Of a stretch of 64,000 nucleotides of DNA, positions 50,466 to 59,413 are shown one piece after another. Made by a program: the position numbers and the translations under genes. The notes under the pieces are model-generated. The model saw nothing but the letters and a program-made list of their open reading frames with translations, ran no database searches and was not told the DNA's origin. The number at the start of each line of letters is the position of its first letter. The stretch's first letter is position 1. Source of the DNA: Bermanella sp040371755 (lineage in GTDB: Bacteria > Pseudomonadota > Gammaproteobacteria > Pseudomonadales > Oceanobacteraceae); NCBI RefSeq assembly GCF_040371755.1, contig NZ_BAABWE010000005.1:124001-188000 (forward strand), read 5' to 3'.

Positions 50466-53261
50466 CGCTGGTACTGGGAAGGCCGCTTGTTCGCGAGAAT
50501 ATGGACGTGTCCATTCCCCTGCGATGTCTTTCACCGTATGGGGTGCGTGTTTTAGCGGGTTAGAGTTTTCGTCCAGCTCGCCGGATTTCACGGCGTTGAT
50601 TTCCGCTTTGATAGATACCATGGCTTCGATGAAGCGGTCTAGTTCGGCTTTGCTTTCCGATTCTGTCGGCTCAATCATGAAGGTGCCCGCCACAGGGAAG
50701 CTCATGGTTGGGGCGTGGAAGCCGTAGTCCATTAAACGCTTGGCGATGTCTACTTCAGAAATGCCGGTTTCGGCTTTAATTGGGCGTAGGTCAACGATAC
50801 ATTCGTGAGCCACGCGGCCATTTTGACCAGAGTACAAAATTGGATAGTGTTCGCCCAATTTTTTGCTTAGGTAGTTGCCGTTTAACAGGGCCATTTGTGT
50901 GGCTTGGCGTAAGCCGTTAGCGCCCATCATATTGATGTACATGTACGAGATCGGCAGGATAGACGCACTGCCATAAGGGGCCGCACTGACTGCACCTTGA
51001 CCTACGGATTCATCATCAATTTCACGTACTGCGTGGTTCGCAATAAAGGGGGCTAGGTGTTTGGCCACACCGATTGGGCCCATGCCCGGACCACCGCCAC
51101 CGTGTGGGATGGCGAAGGTTTTGTGTAGGTTCATGTGTGATACGTCTGCGCCGATGTAACCCGGCGCGGTGATGCCCACTTGCGCGTTTAGGTTGGCGCC
51201 GTCCATGTATACTTGGCCGCCGTGTTCGTGAATCAGGTTACAAATTTCTTTGGCGCCGTCTTCGTAAATACCATGGGTGGATGGGTAGGTCATCATCAAG
51301 CACGATAAACTTTCGCTTAACTCTTCGGCTTTGGCTTTTAGGTCGGCAAAGTCTACATTGCCTTGTTCATCACACTTGGTTACGACCACGCGCATGCCTG
51401 CCATTTGTGCAGAGGCTGGGTTAGTACCGTGGGCTGATTGTGGAATCAAACACACGTTGCGGTGACCTTCACCACGACTTTCGTGGTAATGCTTAATGGC
51501 CATTAAACCTGCGTATTCCCCTTGAGCACCTGAGTTAGGCTGCATACAAATGGCGTCAAAGCCTGTGATGTCACGTAACCATGTGTCTAGGTTTTGAATC
51601 AGTTGCTCGTAGCCCGGTGTTTGTGATTTAGGAGCAAATGGGTGGATGCCACCTATGGTTGGCCAAGTGACTGGAATCATTTCAGCGGTGGCGTTTAGCT
51701 TCATGGTGCAGCTGCCAAGGGTGATCATGCTGTGGTTCATGGCAAGGTCTTTATTTTCAAGACGCTTCATGTAACGCAGCATTTCGTGTTCGGTTTGGTA
51801 GCTGTTGAATACTGGGTGGGTTAAAAAGTCGCTGGTACGTTGTAGAGACTCAGGGATCGAGCTTTCTACTTCTTCGTCTAACATAGCAATGTCGATATCC
51901 GTACGACCTGTGATCACTTGATACAAAGCTTCAAGGTCTTCACGGGTGGTGGTTTCACTGATGGAGAAACCCAGTACGCCATCAACATCCACTTGAGACT
52001 GAGTACGCAGGTTGATTTCAGCGGCGTCCGCGCGGGCTAGAATCTCGTCTTTGTTCGGTACTTCGATGGTCAATGTATCAAATGCACTTTGGTTTACGAT
52101 GACTAAGCCTTCGATGTCTGCATCGGTAATGGCGGCGGCCATGATTTCCGTCATGCGGTGAATGCGGTTGGCGATGCGGATCAAACCATCGCGGCCATGA
52201 TATACCGCAAAGAAAGAGGCAAGGTTCGATAATAAAACCTGAGCCGTACAAATGTTGGATGTGGCTTTCTCGCGGCGGATATGTTGCTCGCGGGTTTGCA
52301 GGGCCATGCGCAGCGCGCGGTTGCCAGATGCATCAATGGACACACCAATTAAGCGGCCCGGCATGGAGCGTTTAAACGCATCTTTCGTAGCAAAAAACGC
52401 AGCGTGCGGGCCACCAAAACCCATGGGCACACCAAAGCGTTGGCTGTTACCTAGAGCAACGTCGGCACCTAATTCACCCGGAGATTTCAACATGGTTAAG
52501 GCCATTAGGTCGGTAGCCATGGCCACCATGGCGTTTTTCTCGTGTAGCAGATCAATCAGCTCACCAAAATCGTTGATGTTGCCGTCTACGGCTGGGTATT
52601 GCAGTAGGGCACCAAAACACTCAACCTCGGCGGCGGTTTCCACTGGGCCGATGTGCAGTTCCCAGCCAAAGCCGTCAGCGCGGGTTTTTAGTACGTCGAT
52701 GGTTTGTGGTAAGCAAAGCTCGTCCACAAAAAAGACGTTAGATTTGTTTTTGCGCACTTGGCGTTTGATCAACGCCATGGCTTCAGCAGCGGCGGTGGCT
52801 TCATCCAACAAAGATGCGTTGGCTAGCTCCATGCCAGTTAGGTCGATGACCATTTGCTGGTAGTTTAATAAGGCTTCTAAACGACCTTGGGCAATCTCTG
52901 GCTGATACGGGGTGTAAGCTGTGTACCAACCTGGGTTTTCTAATACGTTACGGGTAATAACATTAGGTAAGCGCGTATCGTGGTAACCCATGCCTATGAA
53001 GCTTTTGTAGACTTTGTTTTGGTCAGCCAGCGCTTTTAGGTTGGCGAGTGCTTCGGCTTCTGGCACGGCATCGGCCATTTGTAGAAATGGTTCACGTAAA
53101 ATGGACTTAGGTACAATTTGCGCAGTTAGATCATCAAGAGAATCAGCCCCTACTTCGCTCAGCATGGCGTTGATATCGGCCACATCTAAACTTAAATGAC
53201 GGCCAATAAATTCATTACGGTTTTCAAGTTCGCTTAAACTGGATTGAGACAATGTCGCCAT
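50361..53261 (-). CDS. gcvP: Glycine dehydrogenase (decarboxylating), P protein
   Basis: A 966-aa PLP enzyme that decarboxylates glycine and passes the aminomethyl group to lipoyl-GcvH. N-terminal EFIGRHLSL and FIGMGYHDTRLPNVI are typical; the PLP-binding Lys is in MNLHKTFAIPHGGGGPG, and the C-terminus is DRNLICSCPAIEEYED. Single-chain form of normal length. It is separated from gcvT-gcvH by two unrelated genes. Composition is visibly richer in GC than the flagellar part, as gcvH and gcvT are too. Confidence 0.97.
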   Translation of the reverse strand: MATLSQSSLSELENRNEFIGRHLSLDVADINAMLSEVGADSLDDLTAQIVPKSILREPFLQMADAVPEAEALANLKALADQNKVYKSFIGMGYHDTRLPNVITRNVLENPGWYTAYTPYQPEIAQGRLEALLNYQQMVIDLTGMELANASLLDEATAAAEAMALIKRQVRKNKSNVFFVDELCLPQTIDVLKTRADGFGWELHIGPVETAAEVECFGALLQYPAVDGNINDFGELIDLLHEKNAMVAMATDLMALTMLKSPGELGADVALGNSQRFGVPMGFGGPHAAFFATKDAFKRSMPGRLIGVSIDASGNRALRMALQTREQHIRREKATSNICTAQVLLSNLASFFAVYHGRDGLIRIANRIHRMTEIMAAAITDADIEGLVIVNQSAFDTLTIEVPNKDEILARADAAEINLRTQSQVDVDGVLGFSISETTTREDLEALYQVITGRTDIDIAMLDEEVESSIPESLQRTSDFLTHPVFNSYQTEHEMLRYMKRLENKDLAMNHSMITLGSCTMKLNATAEMIPVTWPTIGGIHPFAPKSQTPGYEQLIQNLDTWLRDITGFDAICMQPNSGAQGEYAGLMAIKHYHESRGEGHRNVCLIPQSAHGTNPASAQMAGMRVVVTKCDEQGNVDFADLKAKAEELSESLSCLMMTYPSTHGIYEDGAKEICNLIHEHGGQVYMDGANLNAQVGITAPGYIGADVSHMNLHKTFAIPHGGGGPGMGPIGVAKHLAPFIANHAVREIDDESVGQGAVSAAPYGSASILPISYMYINMMGANGLRQATQMALLNGNYLSKKLGEHYPILYSGQNGRVAHECIVDLRPIKAETGISEVDIAKRLMDYGFHAPTMSFPVAGTFMIEPTESESKAELDRFIEAMVSIKAEINAVKSGELDENSNPLKHAPHTVKDIAGEWTRPYSREQAAFPVPAVYANKFWPTVNRIDDVYGDRNLICSCPAIEEYED

Positions 53262-53283
53262 GCAGAGTGCCTTTGAGTCAATG

Positions 53284-53301
53284 TTACGGAAATATCCGTA
53301 A
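53284..53301. promoter_or_regulatory. Palindrome upstream of gcvP
   Basis: TTACGGA-AATA-TCCGTAA has perfect 7-bp arms, 23 bp before the gcvP ATG. It could be an operator or a leader hairpin. Further upstream (53354-53368) is CAGGG-N5-CCCTG nested in GGGGC/GCCCC, possibly the end of the permease message. Confidence 0.4.
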
Positions 53302-53450
53302 ACTTTAGCTGGAAAATATTGGGGCGGATTGTATCAGCGAGGGGCCAATTTGTCAGGGGAATTCCCTGTTTTCAGCCCCCATAGATGCGATTACAAAGGG
53401 CGTTCAAGTTGCCGTGAATAAAATGCACTTTGGCCTACAAAAATACAGGG

Positions 53451-54689
53451 CTAATGGCCAATTACAATGGCTCCACTGATGAGTTGGTAAACCTGCACAC
53501 CTAAAAACATTAAGCTCATTAATACGCCGGTAATGGGCACCCATGGTTTAGCGGTGAATTTATCTTTGCTTGCGGGGCTATAAATCAGCTTTATCAGAGC
53601 AATGTTGACCAGTAAAAAAACCATAATAATGATAAAGCTAGTAATGCTGGCCAGTGTTGCAAGGTGAAACTGGGAGGCAAATAGCCATACTATTAAACCA
53701 ATCAGTAGGGTGGCGATATAGGGGGTTTTACGCACAGGGTGTATGGCTGCCAGCCATAAAGGAGCCATTTGATGTTTGCCCATGCCATACAACACCCTTG
53801 CGCCCATAATAATCTGTACTAATGCCCCATTTACAATGGCGGCCAATGAAATAAGGCTTACAAACCAAGCCATATCTTCATTGTGCTGTTTAAGGATGTC
53901 AGCCATGGGAGCTTTGCTGGCTATGAGTTCAGCTTGAGGTAATTGCAATACTGCGGCCAATGCAATTAGGTAATAAAATACACTGCTTATGATGATGGCA
54001 GCGATAATGGCTTTTGGTAGAGTAATCTCTGGCTGTTTGACTTCTTCTGCCATGTTCACCATGTCTTCAAAACCAATGAAGGCATAAAACGCTAAAAATG
54101 CCCCCAGTAATATACCAAACCAGATATTGCCATCACTGCTCGGAGGAGTGAGATCAGGTAAGCGTTCAGGTAGGGTGGTAAACGCAGGAACGCTATAAGC
54201 CAAAATGATTAATAAACCAATTATGCCTAATATAGTCGTGGCAGCTGTGACCCATACCGATTCGTTCACCCCCCAATAAGCCAGGCCTGTCATGGCTAAA
54301 ATTAATAAAGTGATGGCCCAAAAGTCTGTAATAGGGACAAACACTTGAAGGTATCCTACAAATCCGTTTGCGATAGTCGCAGCACTCACAATGCCAGTTA
54401 ACACCACCATCCATCCTACTAAAATAGATAGGGGGCGAAAATGAAAGGCGGTTTCTATATAAACCGCTTCCCCTGCACTTTTTGGCAAATGAGCACTTAG
54501 AGCGGCATAACTATAACCACTTAGACCTGCTAATAACGCTGCAAATAAAAAGGAAATGGGTGCATAAATACCTGCATGTATCGCAACCTTTCCTACAAGT
54601 ACATAAATTCCAGCGCCTAAAATCGTGCCTAAGCCATATAGGGTAAGCATGGGAAAATTAAGAGTACGTTTGAGCTGGTGGTTGGTCAT
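53451..54689 (-). CDS. APC superfamily amino acid permease
   Basis: 412 aa from the ATG at 54689 (MTNHQLKRTL). A longer form from 54722 would put a hydrophobic stretch before the usual cytoplasmic N-terminus, and neither start has a clear ribosome site. The conserved first helix is LTLYGLGTILGAGIYVLVG; about 11-12 membrane segments follow, with FYAFIGFEDMVNMAEEVKQP typical of the family. The substrate cannot be told from sequence; placement beside gcvP makes glycine or another small amino acid a guess. Confidence 0.88.
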   Translation of the reverse strand: MTNHQLKRTLNFPMLTLYGLGTILGAGIYVLVGKVAIHAGIYAPISFLFAALLAGLSGYSYAALSAHLPKSAGEAVYIETAFHFRPLSILVGWMVVLTGIVSAATIANGFVGYLQVFVPITDFWAITLLILAMTGLAYWGVNESVWVTAATTILGIIGLLIILAYSVPAFTTLPERLPDLTPPSSDGNIWFGILLGAFLAFYAFIGFEDMVNMAEEVKQPEITLPKAIIAAIIISSVFYYLIALAAVLQLPQAELIASKAPMADILKQHNEDMAWFVSLISLAAIVNGALVQIIMGARVLYGMGKHQMAPLWLAAIHPVRKTPYIATLLIGLIVWLFASQFHLATLASITSFIIIMVFLLVNIALIKLIYSPASKDKFTAKPWVPITGVLMSLMFLGVQVYQLISGAIVIGH

Positions 54690-54799
54690 AATGAAAATAA
54701 GCCATGGGATTTTTCTAAGCATATCGTGGCTAGGAAATTAAGTCTTGCGTCACATCAGGTGTATTTTGTTATTTATTAAAAAGGCAGCCATGATGGAAT

Positions 54800-55456
54800 T
54801 TACCCTTGTTTATTAACGCTTTTTTGAATCAAGTTTATGGTTGGTTTTAATAGAAAGTTATATTCGGAAATTAATGTGATAAGTAGAATGAGCCATAAGA
54901 TCGTTCCTACAAAAATACCATCTTGAAGTTTAGATTGGGCATCATCTTCATAGGCAATAACCATGATGTTTAATCGAAACAACAAGTAACTTACATTTTC
55001 TGCTTCAAAATAGCTTAGGTCACTTGGATTAATATCACTCATTTTATTGGCTTGGCTAATAGAAAGGGCGGCTGCGCAATAGGCTAGAACTTCGTCATTC
55101 AGTGACGGGTCTCCTGAAAAGTATAAAGTTTTTATTTCTTCGGTTGTGTTTTCAGCAATAAGTGTTTTGTGGCTGGTGAGAAGTAAATTAGTAGAATCAG
55201 TAATGTAAGTTCGAGTTAATTCATCAATGTCTTGTTTGAGGTATATCTTATTTAACAGTGTCGCGACGCCTAATGCCGCCCTTTGTGAAAGCATGCGCTG
55301 GCGTCCCGCCTCATTAATGAGGTGGGCGTCTAATTTTTGGTTTTTTGCCATTAGATTCAAACCTAAATACGAAGCACTGGACAAGAGCCCTATAATCACT
55401 AAGGACAATATAAGCTTCAGCTTCGTTTTTTGGATTACCGCGTCATGCTCGGTCAA
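54800..55456 (-). CDS. Orphan PilJ/NarX-type periplasmic sensor protein
   Basis: 218 aa. A first membrane helix (about 13-34) and a second (about 183-203) flank a helical periplasmic domain. The domain contains INEAGRQRMLSQRAALGVAT (about 47-66), the hallmark of type IV pili methyl-accepting/NarX-like nitrate-sensing domains. The protein ends 15 residues after the second helix, so there is no HAMP, kinase or methyl-accepting part. It is either a stand-alone sensor that works through a partner or a truncated receptor. It lies between gcvH and the permease on the same strand. Confidence 0.75.
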   Translation of the reverse strand: MTEHDAVIQKTKLKLILSLVIIGLLSSASYLGLNLMAKNQKLDAHLINEAGRQRMLSQRAALGVATLLNKIYLKQDIDELTRTYITDSTNLLLTSHKTLIAENTTEEIKTLYFSGDPSLNDEVLAYCAAALSISQANKMSDINPSDLSYFEAENVSYLLFRLNIMVIAYEDDAQSKLQDGIFVGTILWLILLITLISEYNFLLKPTINLIQKSVNKQG

Positions 55457-55570
55457 GAAAGGTCCATTTGGTAAATTGGCTACAAGCCAGTAAATTCAAG
55501 GTGTACTGAGTTAATACTAGACGAAATTAGAAGGGCTAAAAGGAATAAGGCAGTCTTTGTAAGGCATAAA

Positions 55571-55595
55571 AAAAAGCAGCCAAAGGCTGCTTTTT
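55571..55595. terminator. Terminator after gcvH
   Basis: GCAGCC (55576-55581) and GGCTGC (55585-55590) with an AAA loop, with an A-run on one side and a T-run on the other. It ends gcvT-gcvH, so the sensor gene downstream likely has its own promoter. Confidence 0.88.
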
Positions 55596-55620
55596 AAAGA
55601 GTGAAAGGGCTTGTTAGGGC

Positions 55621-56004
55621 TTATTCGCACTCGTTAGAGTAGTCATCCGCAGATAATAGGTCTTCTAGCTCGCTTTCTTCAGAAAGCTTCACCTTGAAGA
55701 ACCAAGCGCCGTCATATGGCTCGCTGTTGGCTTTTTCTGGCTCATCTGCAAGTTCTTCGTTGATTTCGATGATTTCACCAGACACTGGAGCATAGATGTC
55801 GCTGGCGGCTTTAACTGATTCAACCACAGCAATGGCATCATCTTTGTTCACTTCAGAGCCTACTTCAGGAAGCTCGATGAATACTACGTCGCCAAGTTGT
55901 TCTTGAGCGAAGTCAGTGATACCAACCGTCACAACGCCGTCGCCTTCGTTGCGAATCCACTCGTGAGAGGCAACGTATTTTAGTTCAGCTGGGATTTGAG
56001 CCAT
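55621..56004 (-). CDS. gcvH: Glycine cleavage system H protein
   Basis: 127 aa, the lipoyl carrier that shuttles the aminomethyl group between GcvP and GcvT. N-terminal YVASHEWIR and the lipoylation motif VVESVKAASDIYAPVSG, with Lys65 as the lipoyl site. Normal length and complete. It lies 108 bp downstream of gcvT and is followed by a strong terminator. Confidence 0.97.
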   Translation of the reverse strand: MAQIPAELKYVASHEWIRNEGDGVVTVGITDFAQEQLGDVVFIELPEVGSEVNKDDAIAVVESVKAASDIYAPVSGEIIEINEELADEPEKANSEPYDGAWFFKVKLSEESELEDLLSADDYSNECE

Positions 56005-56112
56005 TTTATGGTCCTTAAATAGGTTTTGAAAACTTTGGGCTAGTTTAGCCCGAATAATTTATTTTTAAAGGGCTTTGTCTAGGGGATTTAACCTAAACAA
56101 AGCCTATAGAGG

Positions 56113-57204
56113 CTATTCGAATATTTTTTGGCCATTACGAACAAACGGCATTTTCACAATGCGTACAGGAACCGCTTTACCACGCATGTCTACGGCACAT
56201 TCATTGCCAGCATCCGCAGGAATGCGAGCCATGGCGATTGATTGCTGTAAGGTTGGACTAAAAGTACCAGAGGTTACTTCGCCGGTTTTGTCGCTGGCGG
56301 TGAAAATGATTTTTTGGTGACTACGCATCACGCCGCGAGTCTCTAACACCAAGCCAACCAGTTTGTACTCAATGCCTGCGGCTTTTTCAGCTAATAGGGC
56401 TTCTTTACCAATGAATTCACGGTCGTCCTTTAGGGCCAATGTCCAGCCCATACCTGCTTGCCATGGGGTAATGGTTTCGTCCATGTCATTACCGTATAGG
56501 TTCATACCGGCTTCAAGGCGCAAGGTATCACGGGCACCAAGTCCAGCAGGTTTGACACCCACGTTTAACAAGGCATCCCAAAAAGCTGGTGCTTCATCGG
56601 CAGGAATCATTATTTCTAGGCCGTCTTCACCTGTGTATCCGGTGCGACCAATGAACCAGTCGCCACATGGAAGACCTTGGAAAATTGATAGTTGCTCAAT
56701 GATGTTGGCATGATCAGCGGAGGCGGCCAATTGTGCTTTTGCGATGGCTTCAGGGCCTTGTACGGCAATCATAGCAAGTTGAGGTTGTTCAGTAAGAGTG
56801 GCATCAAATTTGGCGATTTGTTCGTTCATCCACTTTAAGTCTTTTTCACGAGTGGCGCAGTTTACTACAACGCGGTATCCACCTAGTGCGTCGGCGCGGT
56901 ATACGATTAAGTCATCAATGACACCGCCTTTGTCGTTTAGCATGCCGCTATAAAGGGCTTTACCTTCTTCTTGAAGCTTGGCCACATCATTAGCAAGTAG
57001 GTATTGCAGGTATTGGGTCGCTTGTGGGCCAGTTATATCCACAACTGTCATATGGCTCACATCAAACATGCCTGCATCTTCGCGAACTACATTGTGCTCT
57101 TGAATTTGCGAGCCGTAATGGATGGGCATATCCCAGCCACCAAAATCCACAATTTTTGCGTCTGCGGCTAAATGTGCGTCATATAAAGCGGTGCGTTGAC
57201 CCAT
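56113..57204 (-). CDS. gcvT: Aminomethyltransferase, glycine cleavage T protein
   Basis: 363 aa from the ATG at 57204 (MGQRTALYDAHL), the usual beginning for this family; the frame is open 45 bp further out but that extension is unlike GcvT, and AGGA lies at a suitable distance upstream. Motifs: IVDFGGWDMPIHYGSQIQEH, GMFDVSHM, GRTGYTGEDGLEI and LRLEAGMNLYG. It moves the methylene group to tetrahydrofolate. First gene of gcvT-gcvH. I looked for a glycine riboswitch in its leader and did not recognise one. Confidence 0.96.
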   Translation of the reverse strand: MGQRTALYDAHLAADAKIVDFGGWDMPIHYGSQIQEHNVVREDAGMFDVSHMTVVDITGPQATQYLQYLLANDVAKLQEEGKALYSGMLNDKGGVIDDLIVYRADALGGYRVVVNCATREKDLKWMNEQIAKFDATLTEQPQLAMIAVQGPEAIAKAQLAASADHANIIEQLSIFQGLPCGDWFIGRTGYTGEDGLEIMIPADEAPAFWDALLNVGVKPAGLGARDTLRLEAGMNLYGNDMDETITPWQAGMGWTLALKDDREFIGKEALLAEKAAGIEYKLVGLVLETRGVMRSHQKIIFTASDKTGEVTSGTFSPTLQQSIAMARIPADAGNECAVDMRGKAVPVRIVKMPFVRNGQKIFE

Positions 57205-57308
57205 GGATATGATCCTAATGTTGAGATGGTTTAATTTCAGAGGCGGCATTATACCCAGTGATGGGCCTAGGTGAAACGAGCAGTTTTCAAGATAGGATGA
57301 ATTCGCTA

Positions 57309-57360
57309 GGTTTTATTGGATGGCGACCTTCCAACGGCCTACACCGCTATCAATAAAACC
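57309..57360. repeat. Long imperfect hairpin in the gcvT-dsbA-like gap
   Basis: GGTTTTATTG (57309-57318) and CAATAAAACC (57351-57360) are perfect arms; pairing continues inward as GATGGCG/CGCTATC with a bulge. The 421-bp divergent gap (57205-57625) otherwise shows no gene. A transcription hairpin or dispersed repeat are both possible. Confidence 0.45.
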
Positions 57361-57625
57361 GATGGTTAAATACCTTGGAACGGAGCTGTCATCGTTTTTT
57401 GTGTGTGGAAAAGGCCCTTTATGGTAAATTTGTGCGTGTATATAAACTAGATTTTAGTACTTTTGAGTTGATTATTGAATGAGTGCTTACCATTACTTCA
57501 TACTAACGCTTTAGCTGTCGCGCTGGGATTATGCATCTGAACGTTAGCGGCTCTGTTAAGGTGCTTTAACAATGCAATGGGCTGTGGTTTTTATCTTTTT
57601 TCAATTTGCACATTAGGGGGTAATT

Positions 57626-58228
57626 ATGTCGAAATCGTTGGCGTTTTATTTTGATTTTGTCAGTCCATATAGTTATTTAGCCATGACGCAACTACCAGAA
57701 TTGGTGGCGAAACAAGGGGCTGATTTAGTGTTTAAGCCGTTACTACTTGGAGCGCTTCATCAGGCTCAGGATATGCCTTCTCCGGCGTTTATTCCCAATA
57801 AAGCAAAATGGATTTATAAAGATTGTCACTTGTGGGCAAAGCACTTAAATGTACCATTAATCTGGCCTAAACAATTCCCGTTTAATACCATGTTTATACT
57901 GCGTGTTTGTTTGTATTTACAGCAATCTAACCCGTCAAAGGTAGCCGAATTCGTGGAGCAAACCTTTAATGCTATTTGGCAGCAAGGCTTAGACGTGAAT
58001 GATGAATCCTCAGTGCAAGCCCATTTAGTGAGCTTAGGCTTAGATGTTGACGAGGTTCAACAAGGTTGCCAGCAGCAATCCGTAAAAGATGCACTTAAGC
58101 AAAGTGTCAGTGATGCCCATGGGTTAGGTATGTTTGGCGCGCCAGCGTTTAAAGTGAACGATGACGTGTTTTTTGGGCAAGATAGGTTAATATTTGTGGA
58201 GCAAGCGCTAGCGGACATTCAAGAGTAA
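57626..58228 (+). CDS. 2-hydroxychromene-2-carboxylate isomerase-like DsbA-family protein
   Basis: 200 aa. A thioredoxin-fold protein of the HCCA isomerase/GST-kappa type. N-terminal LAFYFDFVSPYSYLAM contains the Ser that replaces the DsbA Cys and would activate glutathione. FNTMFILR and GLGMFGAPAFKVNDDVFFGQDRL are family-typical. AGGGGG precedes the ATG. Its actual substrate is unknown, since the name comes from naphthalene degradation and no such pathway is nearby. The following ATG overlaps its stop. Confidence 0.88.
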   Translation: MSKSLAFYFDFVSPYSYLAMTQLPELVAKQGADLVFKPLLLGALHQAQDMPSPAFIPNKAKWIYKDCHLWAKHLNVPLIWPKQFPFNTMFILRVCLYLQQSNPSKVAEFVEQTFNAIWQQGLDVNDESSVQAHLVSLGLDVDEVQQGCQQQSVKDALKQSVSDAHGLGMFGAPAFKVNDDVFFGQDRLIFVEQALADIQE

Positions 58229-58899
58229 TGACTCAAGCCACGAGCTGCCCTCTATGCTTAGGGCGAGAGCATCTGCTTTTTCATCAAGATAATAATAAGC
58301 GCAGTCAGCGTGAGTATCTTCAATGTAAGCAATGTTATTTGGTTTTTGTTCCTTGCCAGTATTATTTGACTTCAGCAATGGAGAAAGCGGAATACGACAA
58401 GCATGAGAACGATACAAATGACGCAGGGTATGAGCGATTTCTAAATCGCTTGTGGAGTGAACTACGACCACGCTTGCCATTAGAGGCTGCTAGCCAAAAG
58501 GTTCTAGATTTTGGATGTGGCCCCGGGCCATTATTAGCAAAAATGATGAGTGAAGATGGTTTTGACGTAAAAGTCTATGATCACTTTTATGCACCGGATC
58601 AATCTGTTTTACAACCAAGCCATTATGACGTAATCACCTCAACAGAAGTGATAGAGCACCTACATGAGCCAAAGCAGGTATTTGAACAATGGTTATCTTG
58701 GTTAAAACCGCAAGGTTATCTGGGTTTAATGACTAAACTGGTGACAAAACAATCTGCGTTTGCCAATTGGCACTACAAAAATGATTTAACCCATGTGTGT
58801 TTTTTTAGTGAGGAATGTTTTAACTGGTTAGCCCGTACTTATGCCTTGGAGTTATCCATAATAGGCAAGGATGTGATTATCTTTAAAAAACTCGCTTAA
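58228..58899 (+). CDS. Class I SAM-dependent methyltransferase with N-terminal zinc ribbon
   Basis: 223 aa. Four Cys form a probable zinc site (CPLC at about 7-10 and CKQC at about 33-36). The Rossmann part has motif I VLDFGCGPGPLL (about 92-103), then STEVIEHLHEPKQVFEQ and a late THVCFFSEECFNWLA, as in methyltransferases of types 12/23. Target unknown. Translationally coupled to the preceding gene. Its 3' end overlaps the convergent Hpt gene by four bases. Confidence 0.85.
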   Translation: MTQATSCPLCLGREHLLFHQDNNKRSQREYLQCKQCYLVFVPCQYYLTSAMEKAEYDKHENDTNDAGYERFLNRLWSELRPRLPLEAASQKVLDFGCGPGPLLAKMMSEDGFDVKVYDHFYAPDQSVLQPSHYDVITSTEVIEHLHEPKQVFEQWLSWLKPQGYLGLMTKLVTKQSAFANWHYKNDLTHVCFFSEECFNWLARTYALELSIIGKDVIIFKKLA

Positions 58900-59261
58900 T
58901 CGGTCGGCAGCAGTTGGGCTTCTTTAACAGATGCTATCAGGGTTTCCATGGCTTGTGGCATGGCATCTAGCTCCGCTTGAAACTCATGGTTGTTATCTTT
59001 TATTTTGTGATCAATGGCTGTACACAGGCCATATAGCTCATCTGCAGCTAGATTCCCTGAAACCCCTTTTAAAGCATGATTAATGTCATGTACGGCACTC
59101 CAATCTTCAGCTTGAGCGGCTTCAATTAGGCGGTTGACGTCATTTGTGTGACTGCCTTCAAACATGCCTAAAAGCCTCACATATAGCGTCTTTTTGCCAC
59201 CCAACTGAGTTAAGGCTTGCTTGAGGTTTAAACCGGGTAGTGAATCGGGCCAGTCAGACAC
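58896..59261 (-). CDS. Hpt domain phosphotransfer protein
   Basis: 121 aa. A single histidine phosphotransfer domain with HALKGVSGNLAADEL (phospho-His followed by xxKG, about residues 62-76). No other domain. Stand-alone Hpt proteins pass phosphate between a hybrid kinase and a response regulator; no partner is in the window. Convergent with the methyltransferase gene. Confidence 0.87.
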   Translation of the reverse strand: MSDWPDSLPGLNLKQALTQLGGKKTLYVRLLGMFEGSHTNDVNRLIEAAQAEDWSAVHDINHALKGVSGNLAADELYGLCTAIDHKIKDNNHEFQAELDAMPQAMETLIASVKEAQLLPTD

Positions 59262-59413
59262 AGAAAATACCTTTTTAAATGCATAATGTTAAGTTTGGTT
59301 CAGCATACATAAATGTCAAACATGATAGGATATAACGCTTTAGTTTTAAGTCTCTGATGTTTTATAAATATCTGTTTTTAAATGAAAGTGTTTAATTTTT
59401 AGGGCGGTTTTCC

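Noticed and set aside
57205..57625. Glycine riboswitch upstream of gcvT
   Set aside because: Neither the conserved core segments nor tandem aptamers were recognised on the minus strand.
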